The notes beneath the pieces were generated by a model, which made no database searches, was not told where the DNA came from, and saw only the letters and a list, made by a program, of their open reading frames with translations. From Norana najaformis (lineage: Eukaryota > Annelida > Clitellata > Crassiclitellata > Hormogastridae), in the NCBI GenBank assembly GCA_964023275.1, contig OZ029916.1:19996064-20060063 (forward strand): a stretch of DNA of 64,000 nucleotides. Direction: 5' to 3'. Of this stretch, positions 21,230 through 34,400 are shown one piece after another. The position numbers were made by a program, and so were the translations under genes. The first letter of the stretch is position 1. Every line of letters starts with the position of its first letter.

Positions 21230-24200
21230 GCTATAGAAAAGTAGGCCTATAGCCTTCATGTATACATGGGTCTACGCAAATGCATAGACCTATATAACAT
21301 GCAGTCGTGGAAAGATATGAAAACAAGTCTCAGCTGAAACTGTGTTGTAACATATTTAAGCCCAAGCTACTTTATCGTTTTAATCTTTAATAATCTGATA
21401 TCAACACTGATATCTACTCTGCAAAGAAGAATTTAAAGTTAACCATCGAAAAGCCCAAACAGCAGCGACTGAAAGGCTGCATCTAAACGTCCTGCTTCGC
21501 ACGCAAACAGGTCCTGCTTCGCATAGGTCGGAGATAAACAGGAACTGCGGCCTGCCAACACGAGACAGAGGCAATATCTCCACAAGTGGCCATGCCGGCG
21601 CTATACCCAGATGAAACCGTAGCCATATCCATGCCAAAATCCTAAAGCTAAGGCAACATAGACCCTAAAGGTTTCTGTTCCCAGCCATGGTCAGCTCCTG
21701 ATGAACATGAAAATGCACAGGTCTACACAACATGCCAAGGAACATTACAGTGAACTGCTAAAAGTCAGCCTAACTAGGCGAGCGGACCAGTCAGCCCCTC
21801 CAATATATCGCAAAATGCAAGATAATGGTTACGCAAAGGTTTCACCGCCGCTGATTTCATTGTTCTGTCCAAGAACAGTGATGTCACTGCTTGAAAGCAG
21901 AAACAGGAGAACATTTGTAGAGTAGGCTTATTTGTATTTGTAGAGGCAGACTATAGCCTGGACGGAATTTCAAGTGTAAGACATTTTATAGACGCCACAT
22001 ACCTCCTTGATAAACTCCGTAAGATCCATCCGGTTCCCGAGCGTATCCACCAGAGTCCACTTTGGATGTGGAACTCTGCATCTCCATGCGCTCTTGTCGC
22101 AGAAACAAACACTGTCCCAGGCAAACACACGGTTGCACGCAGACAACCAAAGGCACAAAGAGAAAGACAGACAAGCGCCAAGCAGATGGGCAAAAGATAG
22201 AAGACAGATTTTCAACAGTCGAAGTAGATTTACGAGGAAGGTACAAATGGCCACCGCAGCGAATAAGAACGGCTACTGAACAGAAGACGCCAGCCTGCAG
22301 CCTATGTAAGAACACGAAAACTGTTTAATCCAATCCAGCGACTTCTGTGGCGTCCGCATCACAGCATATCGCTCTTTCAATTGACGTTAGGCATCCGGTA
22401 GGCGGCAGGCAGAAGATAGGAGACGTCCGACGACGCAGTGCAACGACAATAACAGTCCGCTTAACCGACAAATGGATAAAATCGGAATCGCTCATTATAT
22501 ATATAGATTGCTCTGCGCGGCAGCAGTGCATGGTTGAGCGCTATCACCCTATGCATGATGCAGGAAGGCATAATATGTACTATATATATAATTATATATA
22601 TAATATATATACATATATATGTACATATATATACATATATATATATATATATTACTATTGGCATAGAGGCATAATTTGCAGAATACGGACGGAGTCCAGC
22701 GGTTCCCGCCATTCACGAACTGCAGTAAATTCTACAAAAAGATCGACGCCTGGCCAGAAAACAGATCAAACCTGGCTTCCATGGAAATTTTTCGCGTCTG
22801 TAGATCAACAGTTGATGTTTGACAGAAAAATAACCCGCTGAGGCAACCCTTCGGAAATTAGCGATGGGCATAGAGGCGAATCGTGTTTTGAGGGACCACT
22901 CCTCTTAGGGCCACTAGTAATCTGAGTGTATATCTGGATTTGATAGGACCTATATTGAAATGCTGGAAGATTGCGGGATCGATAATGAATCAATAAAGAG
23001 AAGAAACGGTGATTCGTAAGCTAAGGTGCCAATCGCCTCAAAAATCCCAATGACGCTAGATGTTCTTAGAACCCCTCTTTTTCCCACTCACCCTCTGCTT
23101 TATTGGGGACCAAAGGAGGAATAACTATATGCCTATCGTGTTTAGGTGCAATAGTGCTAAAGACAATGAATATGAAAATCGGTTTTCGAAAGCACATTAA
23201 TTAGGCCTATTGGGTTTGTGACATCAAAATCTTCACCAAAATGACTGCAATTATCACAGGGCCAAACAAGCAGTGTTGGATGTGCCAAAGGGTTGGGCAT
23301 TCCATATTTTAGGTCAATGGCCGCCATAACGAAGAGTCGGTTCGGGTTCGGTGTTAATCCACGGCGGCGTTCAGTCTTATTTTTATGTCAACATCTAGAG
23401 TGAAAAATGCACAACTATAAGGCCAAGCTGCAAGTGACTGATGTGAGACTGAGTTTTTCAGTTTATTTTTTAAAATTTAGGTCAGTACAGAATCTCATTT
23501 CTCTCAGATACAACTCACCCTAACAGCTCCTCTCCCCCTTCTTTCTCTAGTCTTCTGGCAACCGGACTTGGTTCTTGACATGGCATCTCCGTACAACCTC
23601 ATTAACTTGACGCAGTGCTCGTGAATAAGTTTTATAAATTTCGAGTTTACGAATACGAGCATCGAAGCAGACGCTGCAAGCGTACAGTAATTATAGTCCT
23701 GTAGGTCTACAAACTGGACAACATTGCCCGCTGGTCTGCATTTGTCCGGGCTCCATGTTCACTCCTCAGATCAAACGTAAAGGTCCCCATGCAATGTGCG
23801 GGCAGTCAGGCAGTCACACTACAATAAAGCCTGCCGTACGATGCACTGCCTTTACCATAGAGCGGCGTTGCAGCGTTTCGCATGTACATAAACCGAAAAG
23901 CTTGGTTTCGGTTCTGATTTCTACTTAGCACTATTTTTATTCTTATGCGGAGAACAGAGAAATAAATGAAGACACCCATAAAGGTAGACAAAGAAAAACT
24001 CTTACGATCAGAGTTGGGACGAGGGTACCTCTCCTAGTGCATTTTTTTTTCATCTTACTCCACAAGGTGCATTTTGTTTTCATCTATCCATCAACGGGTG
24101 GGGCAAGATAAAATAGGACAAAATGCACCATGTAGAGAGAGACGAGAACACAAAACGCACTGGGTGGGGTACTATGAATATATGACAGAATGCACTGGAT

Positions 24201-25600
24201 ATCGTAAGGAGACAAACGATAAAACGTACTCATTGGGTACGATGAAATGCAACAAAATGTACAAAATGACAAATTGGGTGGGTGGAATTGCACAGGTGAA
24301 CTAAATTTTGCATCAGTGTTACTGACTCTTACATCAGAATTTGCATTATAACATGTTAAAATGAGTTTCTGAAGTCATATTAAGAAACCTGTTCCCCAAG
24401 TGAATTGTAAGGAGGTTCCAGTGTAATAAAACCATGTGGACTATTAAAATTTTATAGTGTAATAACAAACATTTTCATACCATATGGATTATATTCTTTG
24501 TTTTACTAATAATAAAAAACTGCTGTCCACAGCATATTCCCTATGCCAGAATTTGACAAATAGCTGCAGCTCCAGGTTTAGTTCTCGTATCCGATAATTT
24601 TTAATACAAATATAAAAATACAACTGCATTTGATGTTGCCTTCCTTCAAAAGCTCAGAAGCGCACATAAGAAGAGCACTGATTACACCGAGAAACTGTGT
24701 GTGAAGGATAGGCTAAAGGTGCCCATACAGTAACTGTGTCAGGGAGGCTCAAACCAGAACTCTCCGCATTACAATTTGAGCACTCTAACCAAATGGATAC
24801 CAAGGAATCATTGTAATGTAAAAACAATAACAGATTATTATTATCACTGTCATTACTTTATTATTATCAATATCGTTAATATTATTATTGCAACACAAAT
24901 AGTATTTTCTCAAACAGTAACATCAACAAAAAGATAACATCATTAAAACATAAGAACGCCAAAACAGCTGCAATGGTTATCAACTGATTCATATGATTTT
25001 ACATCATAAACTTTTCCACATGCTTTAGCTTACATGCATAAAGGAACACATGTCTTTCTGAACAAATGCACCTTATGCTATCACTGAGTTGGAAAGGTTC
25101 TGCACAAACACCCTAAATTTCAACTGCTGAAGCAAGCTATACACTTTTACACATTATTCAGCAGAACTTCCCTCAGAATACACAGCAGCTTCCCTTTCTA
25201 GACGTAGCCTTCAGCTGTGAATTCTAATCACTTGCACATGTGAGTCGGTGGATAAGCCAGCTTCCCTGAGAAATTTGCATGATTTTACATTACACACTGC
25301 ACACCCCATGGCATACATTACACACTCCACATCAGACATGTACAGCATGTCAGGTGCCTGTACTGCTCATAAATTTCTGTGCGCTCGCATTTGTCTTCTA
25401 CTAATAACGACGAAACAAAACTTTATAAAATTTTTATGGACTTGACAAAGCAATCATGTTTCAGGCTGGGTCATAACTCTATTTCTTTTAGCATAAAACA
25501 CATTATCCTGATTTTTCAAGTTCAAGTCTGCTCTGCACATAAAACTACAAAAAAGCAACATATGTGAATCTGTAAGATGCCAACAAACGTCCATTAGTTA
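21230..25600. other. Intergenic stretch without recognised gene
   Basis: Contains an AT microsatellite at 22575-22655 and AT-rich sequence. I found no conserved protein block on either strand. Confidence 0.4.
22575..22655. repeat. (TA)n-rich microsatellite
   Basis: TATATATA with ACATATAT variants. Confidence 0.9.
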
Positions 25601-25627
25601 TTAATAATATTAGCAAAATCATATAAA

Positions 25628-25800
25628 ATCATAGTGGGGCACAGTAGTCAAGTGGATAGGATGCTCAGTTTGTAACGTGGAGAGTGTTGGTTTGAGCCTC
25701 CACCAAGACAGTTACCATGTAGGGACCTTGAGCAAGTCCTTCACTCAAAATTGCTTTGTGCCTCAGATTCAGATTTACTGACCTTGCATGCAAAATAAAT
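25628..25800 (+). repeat. tRNA-derived SINE, copy 1
   Basis: Box A-like TAGTCAAGTGGATAG, box B-like TTGGTTTGAGCC, then the body TAGGGACCTTGAGCAAGTCC and the end CAGATTCAGATTTACTGACC. The head and body recur at 55610-55795, so this is a family. Confidence 0.75.
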
Positions 25801-26039
25801 ACAACATATAAATTATACAGTTCAGTAACACCCATTTCAGTCTAAAACTATCAGATATTGTTCCATTCATTCTGTAATTAACAAATGCCCAACATCACAA
25901 AACACATATGAATGGCTGCACATACTTATTTGCAGTTCTGCATTCATCTTTTATCCAAGCAGAACTTCATGAAATCTATAGCAATAGCAAACACCTAATA
26001 AACTTGTACGTATTAAATTAGTGACTTAGAGCATTCCAA

Positions 26040-26085
26040 TAATAATATTAATAATAATAATAAATTAATAATAATAATAATGAGA
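26040..26085. repeat. (AAT)n microsatellite
   Basis: AATAAT repeat with interruptions. Confidence 0.85.
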
Positions 26086-26844
26086 AACACATGATGTATT
26101 AGGATGGCCCACATGTATACGGTAAAAAATAAAGTTTACGTTTTTTAATACTGGAAAGTGACAAGTGAGTCCATTATATAAAATAATAAACTGAGTGCAT
26201 TTTATGTAAATTGGAGAATATTCAGAGGTTGCATATGCCCATGGAAGTTTCATCCATCATGTCATTTTGCCATCCTTCATTTCCTTCAGCCATCTACGAA
26301 TATTTCTCTTTGCGAATGGAAAGTTTAACGTAAGTAGGCCTATGGCTCATTTGCTTATAGATGTTGAATTTGTATTAACCTGAAATATGCGACGTTAAAT
26401 TTTTGACATAGATGATCGGGATGCTCAAAACCTTATTAAGAATCTAGAAGATTGGGCTTTCCTGGTGGCTCAAAGGAAAGGTCGAAGGGGTTATATGGCT
26501 GAAAAGGCAAAGTTATGGTATAGAAAATGAAACTGAAAACCCGTAAGACAAAGTCTGAGGAAGCACATCATAAGAGATCAAAAACAGAGATGGAAGTTTT
26601 AACCAGCGCTCCGGAATTGGAGTTGAGCAGTAGCAATAAGGACACAGCTGGTGAAGAGAGTGATCCAATGTGCTACAAAAGCCATCAAGTAAAAAGCTCG
26701 GCAAGAATCTTTCGTCACTGAGTAGGTAGCTGCAGCTTTGGATCGAACTACAGTCACTGACTGGGAAGCACCACATCTGTTGGCTGCCACTGCTCAAGCT
26801 TTAGGTTGTGACATTCAGGACTTGCCATTTTCTGTTTCAATCAA

Positions 26845-27290
26845 AGGAAAGGTGTACAAAACAATGTTAAGACCAGTGATGATATATGGAGCAGAAGCCT
26901 GGACACTGACAAAAGAGGAGGAGAAGCTGCTGGAGAGAACGGAAATGAGAATGCTGCGATGGATACTTGAAATCTCACTGAAAGACAAGAAAAGGACTGA
27001 GTATATCAGACAGAAATTGGGAGTGGCATGTATATCTGACAAGGTTCAAGAAGCCAGGTTGAGATGGTATGGTCATGTGATGAGAAGAGAAGAGGAAAAT
27101 TGCTTTAAAAGAATTGACAGCAGAGGTTTATGGACACCACAGTCGGGGAAGACAAAAGAAGAGATGGAGAGACATGATTCAACAAGACCTAAAGCTTCTC
27201 AGACTGAAGAAAGAAGATATTGGAGATAGAAACAAATGGAAAAGAAGGATTCGTGTGTCTGACCCCTCCCTAGGAGGGACTAATTCCAGC
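26845..27290 (+). mobile_element. Non-LTR retrotransposon C-terminal fragment
   Basis: Plus strand KVYKTMLRPVMIYGAEAWTL, ERTEMRMLRWILEISLKD and EARLRWYGHVMRREEE are the classic C-terminal RT blocks. After a +1 frameshift near 27120, RGRQKKRWRDMIQQDLKLL and DRNKWKRRI complete the end. No YADD catalytic block is present. This is a different LINE clade from the CR1/L2-like copies; dead. Confidence 0.85.
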
Positions 27291-27840
27291 CAGAAGGAAG
27301 AAATTCATGACTTGCCATTAAGTCAAAGTTCCATTCACCGAGCCAGGAGATTATATCAAGAAAACTTTGCCAGCACCTTGAAACTTCAATCCTCGCCAGA
27401 TTCTGCGAGGGTTTTTTGGACCATCCAAATGATGTGTTGCTACGAGCAAAACTTAAGAATGCATTAAATTCATAACGAGGTCATAAACAAAACTCCTAAT
27501 ATGTGCCAAGTAAATCCAGCAAATTACCGGAAACCTGCTGAAATGTGCTTGAAGATACCTGTAATCTACTATTTCAATGATAGTCAATTAGTTTATAATT
27601 TAAAGTATAACATTAATTTTTCCTGATTTCAATTTTAAGCAATGTAAAATTAAAACTTTTCCCATGCTGCCAGTAAATATGGCAACACAACTTCTTTTCA
27701 ACACATACAGCACTTCATATAAATTTTTCCTACTTACACATGACAAGGCATTAACTGCAATTAAGACTTGATCTCATGCGGCAATGATAACATTTAAAAA
27801 ATTACAAGTACTGCTCTGAAATAAAAACAAACATGTCATG

Positions 27841-27968
27841 TATGAAACATTGAACATGTGTAAAGTATATTAGAGTAGTCTATCCTAAACATGATACCCA
27901 CTGGTATGAAACAACGAACTTGTGCAACGTATATTAGAGTAGTCTATCCTAAACATGATACCCACTGG
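27841..27968. repeat. Two-copy tandem duplication (~64 bp)
   Basis: TATGAAACA, GAAC and then TATATTAGAGTAGTCTATCC occur twice in a row, with CATGATACCCACTGG ending each copy. It lies within 200 bp downstream of the folylpolyglutamate synthase stop, likely in the 3' untranslated region. Confidence 0.9.
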
Positions 27969-28038
27969 CTGTAAGTCTAACACAGAAATAAATGCTCTGC
28001 ATTATAGCTTAAAAGAAGGAAGCAAAACTGACCAGTTT

Positions 28039-28478
28039 TCAATTCTGTTCATCACAAACTGTTGGACTGAGAAGACTTAGAATGCCTCCAGCAAGATGCA
28101 AACTCCCAACACACAGCACTTGAATATGATCTGCAAATTCTATACTACATGGGAGCCCCACAATTTTTGCGCCATCTTGCATGGTAAGCCTGGGGTCTCT
28201 GCCTCGAGAAACCCATGCCAGACCCTCCAGAATGGTTCTGAATGTCATTGTAGGCATCATGAAGTCCGCCTTGTGAGTTGCACAAGAATTGCAACTATTG
28301 TCTTTGTCCAAGTCACATGATTCTCTGAGTTTCTTTGCAGCTGGTTCCCGACAAACGTCACCATTCTCTAATCTGGTGTCAGTGGCATGGATTTTGGAAA
28401 GTAGGTCAAGCCAAATGCTGCGGTTTTGCTCACACCGACGCAGTTGAGACTCGATTGAAACGTTCCTGTTTACTGAAT
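28039..28478 (-). CDS. FPGS: FPGS exon 15 (last)
   Basis: Residues 441-586. Starts inside a split Asp codon after TTGCCAG. Carries [13 protein letters not shown], a variable acidic/Cys insert, then [14 protein letters not shown] and [18 protein letters not shown], the conserved C-terminal domain end. Stop at 28039-28041. Confidence 0.96.
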
Positions 28479-31400
28479 CTGGCAAAATAATGAAATTCAT
28501 CATTTTATGGAAAAAATCATTACCACTTAGCAATAAATTATACTACCTAAAATTTTAAAAATTATAGCAGAATTATAATTTTTAGTGGTAACTGAATGTA
28601 ACACTGCTTTCTATACAACAGATGCACTGCATGCAAACTATTGTTGAGCTTACAGTATATGCGCAAAGCACCTTGAAATATGCACATTTCGTTTGATATA
28701 CTCAAAAAACCATTCCTTTGAGTTACAGTATGTGATCAGTGCACTGTTGTTTAAAGTTTGACAAACTACCATAAAAATTATGACTAACAACACATATAAG
28801 CCAAAGTGTTACATTCCCAACATAAACAAACTGTTTCACAACCACATGAATACAGACTGTGTCAGTTAAACTGAATAGTCAGAGGCAAGAGATGGGGCTC
28901 GTCTAGAGACCCAAGGTCTTGGCAACAACTTGATCTTGTCTTGGTATTGGGGTGGGTTTTCTCAGGTTTCGTCTCAGTTAAAAGAATCTCATGGGCATCC
29001 CTGCATGGGACACACTATCTCCTTAGCGATCAGTACTTACAATGCACCTATTCACTTGAAAGTTGGCAGGTATCTTGGAAGCAGCAGGATAAACACGACA
29101 GAAAAGTATGAGCAGCATGTACCAACATTTTGAAAAGTTAAATAATTTTAAAACATGCTATGAATTTTATTGAATCACTAACAGCGCAGGCAAACATAAC
29201 ATGTTCCGTGTTGTGCCTCACTTGTCTCCAGTGACTGACCAACATATACTGTAGCTGTCTCACAGAATAACTGCTTTTGTGTCACATCGTGCATTTAAAT
29301 GCTTATGCTGATCTATTCATAACCATTAAATGAAGCCTGCTCATTCACTCTAACCCCTGAAAAAATAACTAGTCATGAATATTTAAAATGGGCAGACAAT
29401 AACTGTTTAAATCATTAGAACATATCTATGCCATTCAGTTGAGGGCAGCAAAATGACTGTCTAAATTTGACTGAAAATAGGATTTTAATCTCCACTTACC
29501 ATGAATGATGCATTAAAGTCATTAAATTTCAGCATCTATGAGCCCAAAATATGTTAGATTTAAATGAGAACATAAAGATTAGGATAAGTCTGACCCAAAT
29601 ATATCAAAAAGTCAGTAAGCATGATTTTAACCTATGACACTTTTGTAACCCATTTCTGAAAATTTTTTGGTGCAATTTTAAGACTCATTTTGCCACAGTG
29701 GGTCACATACGGAATATCTGAAGTTTGTATTTACAGCTACTTACCTGACTTATCACAAGTCAGACTCTGTATGTTTGGGCAGAAGACGGCACAATCAAAG
29801 TTACAAGGCTGAAAATTAAAGCAATAAAACCTAACGATAAAACCTAACGATAATTGGTGAAATTGGTCATAAATTTTGTAGTTTGTATTTAGATTGATTT
29901 ACTAATTGCAAGCCTCTAGAGCAGTCTCAAACTACTGAGTCTGTTGCACAAGCAGATTTAATCAGTGCATCTCAGTGGTAAACAGCAGTGTGCAATGATA
30001 GCTGACCTGACTGACTTGGGACTGAAACACAAATTCCATGATGTATGCCATTCATTCCAAAACAGGGAGCCAGCATAGCCTTTTACAGATATATTCTCAT
30101 ACATGTATTTTAGCATGATGGCCACAACTTGCTGAGGATAAACTAGTGCTTTATGCAGCAGAAGCATACGCATAATGCATATAATTACTGAAATTTACTT
30201 TTGCTACTTTGGCAATTTAATTTCTGTAAGACTGATTAGCTCCAAGCATAATTTAATACCATAATGAATTTGGAAGTCCTGTTACAATATAATCACCAGC
30301 CCCAAGTCCAGTCTATTTAGGACTGTGATTTGTGTATTGATATGGAAACACAGATAAGGGCACTTCTAACATCCCACTATACTTTTAGTTACTTCAATAA
30401 ATATGACATCTCAGCTGAATAAAATACCTTATCTTCGTGAAAACTGAAATATTTCGTGAAGACAATGCAACGTAACTAACCAGAAGACAACTAAGTAGGC
30501 CTTCAGCGTTCCTATCACCAGTCATATTGAACAGAAGAACTCGAGAAACACGTTGTCCACTACACAATCACAAACATCACACTGAGCACACAGACAAATA
30601 TAAGAGAATATTTTTACTGCAATTCATCTCTCTGTAAGAGAGCTGAAAGAAAAGTCACAATATATTACCAAGTTTCAAGGTATAGATACAAACCAAATTT
30701 GTGTCTTCTTCTATACACATGTATGTATATAAGTATGTATGTAGGTGAAGACTTAAGCAGCGCCTTTAAGAACCACATTGCTTCAGTTTGTTTTCAAGCC
30801 AAAACTCCAGGTGTTTTAACAGATTGAAACTAAGTAACTTGGCACTGACCACACACAAGGTCCCAATTCAAGGGCTATTCACATATAGACCATTGATAAA
30901 GAGAAGTTTGATAGCTGAACACAAAAAGGTTCCTCTGACCAACGTATACAACCAACATCAAGAATTTTTAGAATTGAAACAAATAATGAATTGAAGCATC
31001 TGTGGGGCTATTTCTGATAGCAGTGACTGTATCATTTCAATTTGCACCATACAGGACGCATGGTTCACCTAAGCAGTAAATAGCACAGAATTCAGTAACT
31101 ATTTAGTAGTTCAGTCATATCTATTTCACTGATGACACCAGAATATAAGTGTTAAACAAGTTTAAAGCAACATGCACAGTGGTGGTAGTATTTGTTATTT
31201 TGAACTGACTTCAGATTTTCAGCCTCTTTGGTCGCTTCAGCGTTGAACCACTCGGCACATAACTAGATCAAAAGAGAAACACAACAGTAATAGTAAGTTC
31301 TTTTAACAGTTTAAAACGATGTATAGTAAATAATTCTATTCTAATGTCTCAAGCGATTGCCTGATTCTTTCACAAAGGCACAATATAAATACTTTGCACA

Positions 31401-34400
31401 GTTTTGTACATTTCAGTTACACAGCATTAGAGGACTAAACCAAGTCAAAATTCACCAACCACGCTATATAGAAGTTTGAGAAAATTGTTAAATGAATTAT
31501 AACTGGAGCTGTAAATTATTGTAAAGAACTTATATCACGGCTTATAGTTAATGCAGCTTTCAGCTAATGGAAGCCTTGATAATGGCAGATTTCTTGATGG
31601 ATGAACTTATGATGGAAGAACTGAGTCAACACAAAGCCTTCAGATAAGATCCATTGCTTTAATCTCTCAGTTGGACTTCTACTGTTGTCGAGTTGGCATG
31701 TAGGAGTTATTTCTTGTTTTCAACATGGATTTACTGTTTTTAACAGTTTTTGTTGCACGTTATAATGAGCTTCTGTGACTGGAATGGAGGGCATAGAGGG
31801 GGCACAGGATTCCAGTAGGTAAGTTAATATAGCTGCATATGTCTCCATTCCCCAAAACAGATAAAGGGACCACAACTAGCAGCAGTTGCAGCTGCAAGAA
31901 ACTTTGGTACTTGTGCCCTCACCTGCCGCAGGTAACCCAGCTCCACCCCAGGGAGGAGCTTTGCTGCAGTCTCAGACAAGGTTACAACAGCTGGGTACTT
32001 ATAAGCTTGTCTGCCCAACTGACCAGATTTCATTCTTTAAAATAATGTTTGGAAACAGTTGATGTTAAAGTATCAAAAACATAAACACTTTTATCCAAAA
32101 CAAGACAGCAATGTGGTCTTTCAAAGTAATTGGACAAAAGCATCCGGTAGCTTTCGCTAAAGTGCTACAAGTTCTTCACAGCAGATAGCCCGTGTCAATA
32201 GCTTTCTAGCCACACTAAGACTTACATAAATCATATATTACTGTATTTCAGCATGGCCCTCTTAACCCACAGTTTGCCAACATGCATTTGCGGTGACTTT
32301 GGCTCCAGATGATCCATCTGTAAACAGGACTGTGCTGTGGTAATAAGATTAATTTCAATAAATCTGAAAGCATAACTAATAATAAGCTTTGCAAAATATT
32401 GCCAGTTTTCACATATTTAAAAGGTCTCAACATTTTACTGAGATCAATCAATAGCAGTCAACGGTCTGGTGATGTTTAACACCACAAATTTACCTGTATG
32501 CTCTCAGCAGTATGGGCCCCATCCAGATAATAGGTGATACCTGGACCTGTTATTTTCTGATTTCGAGCTGGCCAGAAACAGGTTTGCAGACCTATAATAG
32601 CAGCAATATTTGATTTGTAAAAACAGAGGTCACGGCAGAGACATACCCAAATATTGTGCAATTATTTGGGTCAGCGGACACCAATCACACCTGTTCAAAC
32701 TATTGTATTTCTAGAAAAGGCAGACAGAATAATAAGTGGACTAAGCTATAAAGCACAATCCTCTCATTAGTTTTCTGAACATTATACTCCTAAGATTTAT
32801 ATACCAGGTATCTATTTTTATGTATTGCTATAAATCTGGTACTCTTCCAATGTCCTTTTCTACAGTTTTCATGTTGTATGAACAGATTCGCTGTTATAAT
32901 ACAAGACTAGTATATATATGATTACTTTCATTTCGAATCCAAGGCCCCCGAATTTGGAATTAGCTTCCAGAAAACTAAAAACTACATATTTTTGTTAAAT
33001 TTAAGCTAACATGCATAAAAGTATCCTGTTCTGGTACTAATTTGCTTATGTCCATGTACTTTGCATATAAAGTATGCACTTAAATAATCTCTGCACCTTC
33101 ACTGTTAAGAGCACTGTGTTTACTATGAATGATGTACACCGGTGGGGAGGCTCCATAAGCTCATTTGAGTTTCTCTTCCCCCCACAGAACTTATGCACAA
33201 CAGTAATGAGCATAAGTATGCTTGATTTATACTGATAGCAATATCATTTAAGTAAACATTTAAATAAACATCTGTATTTCAGTTACTGCAGTATGTGCAT
33301 TTTCTTAAATGAACAAACTGAAATGCATTGAATTTGAAAAACTTGTAATTTGTAAAACAAGAAGACGATATTAACAAAATATTTTATCTCACTGGTTATC
33401 ATTTTTCTGATAGTACTTTTAGCTGTTTCATAAATTTCTTACACAAATGGTTTTCTTAAAAATCACTGTGGCCCTTAGATTGTTGAATATGGACTTATCC
33501 TATGTAAGGTGCTTCTTTCTTCATATACAAAGCACCTAGTTGTCACATTAATTAAAACTTATCTAAATCATTTGTAGACACATTTACACTCCATTCCCTG
33601 CCTACATCATACCTCCTACTTAAGAGGGTCTACTGGTGACAAAATCTGTTCAATAACTTGAACACTTAACTTACTTATGAAGTGAATCGGTAAATATATT
33701 TGGGTGGCTCAAGCTATGGCAAGTCTTAACAACTAATTACTGAGGGGGCTTTAGCCTAGTTGTCTTATAAGTTTATGTCTGTGGTCAACTGCATCTGTAC
33801 ATAACCAGATGCTCTTAGAAAATGTGATGCATGTCTCAAGTATTTCACTTCTCTGCACAGTCTGACATATTATAAATCACCAAAATCAAATAATCACTCA
33901 TACATTCAAAGATTTGGAGAAAATGACTTCTTCAGATCCAACAACAGTTTCCTGTTTTTGAATATTCAGTCCCTGTATCCCCCTCTTTCTCACGTTCTGT
34001 CTCTACCTTTCAGTCAGTGTGTCTGTCTGTCTGTTTCTAAACTGAATCATCAAATTTGCTATCACTTACAGTAAGATCCAATTTATAAACTCTGGGTTTT
34101 CTGGTGCAACTGAAGAATCGAACACGAACTGCTTGAACAATTCAGCAACTATTATATGAGATGATGAAAATGCTAACACACCATTTATACCTGCAGCCAT
34201 TTTGGCTGTTATGGGAAAATGACTGGCCATTGCAACCTCATCACCAATCTCCTCATCTTCACATTCATATAAACTCTGCCGCTCTTTTAAATCTAAAAAA
34301 CAGCCCAAAACCATCATCAAAATGGACATGGAACAGTTACAAAGTTAAGACAAAAGTTTGCAGAATTCTTTAACTAAGCCAACAGAATTCAAACATGATG

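Noticed and set aside
26400-26530. End of a coding exon (EDWAFLVAQRKGRRGYM)
   Set aside because: No recognised family and no supporting flanking exons; it may be a decayed transposon piece.
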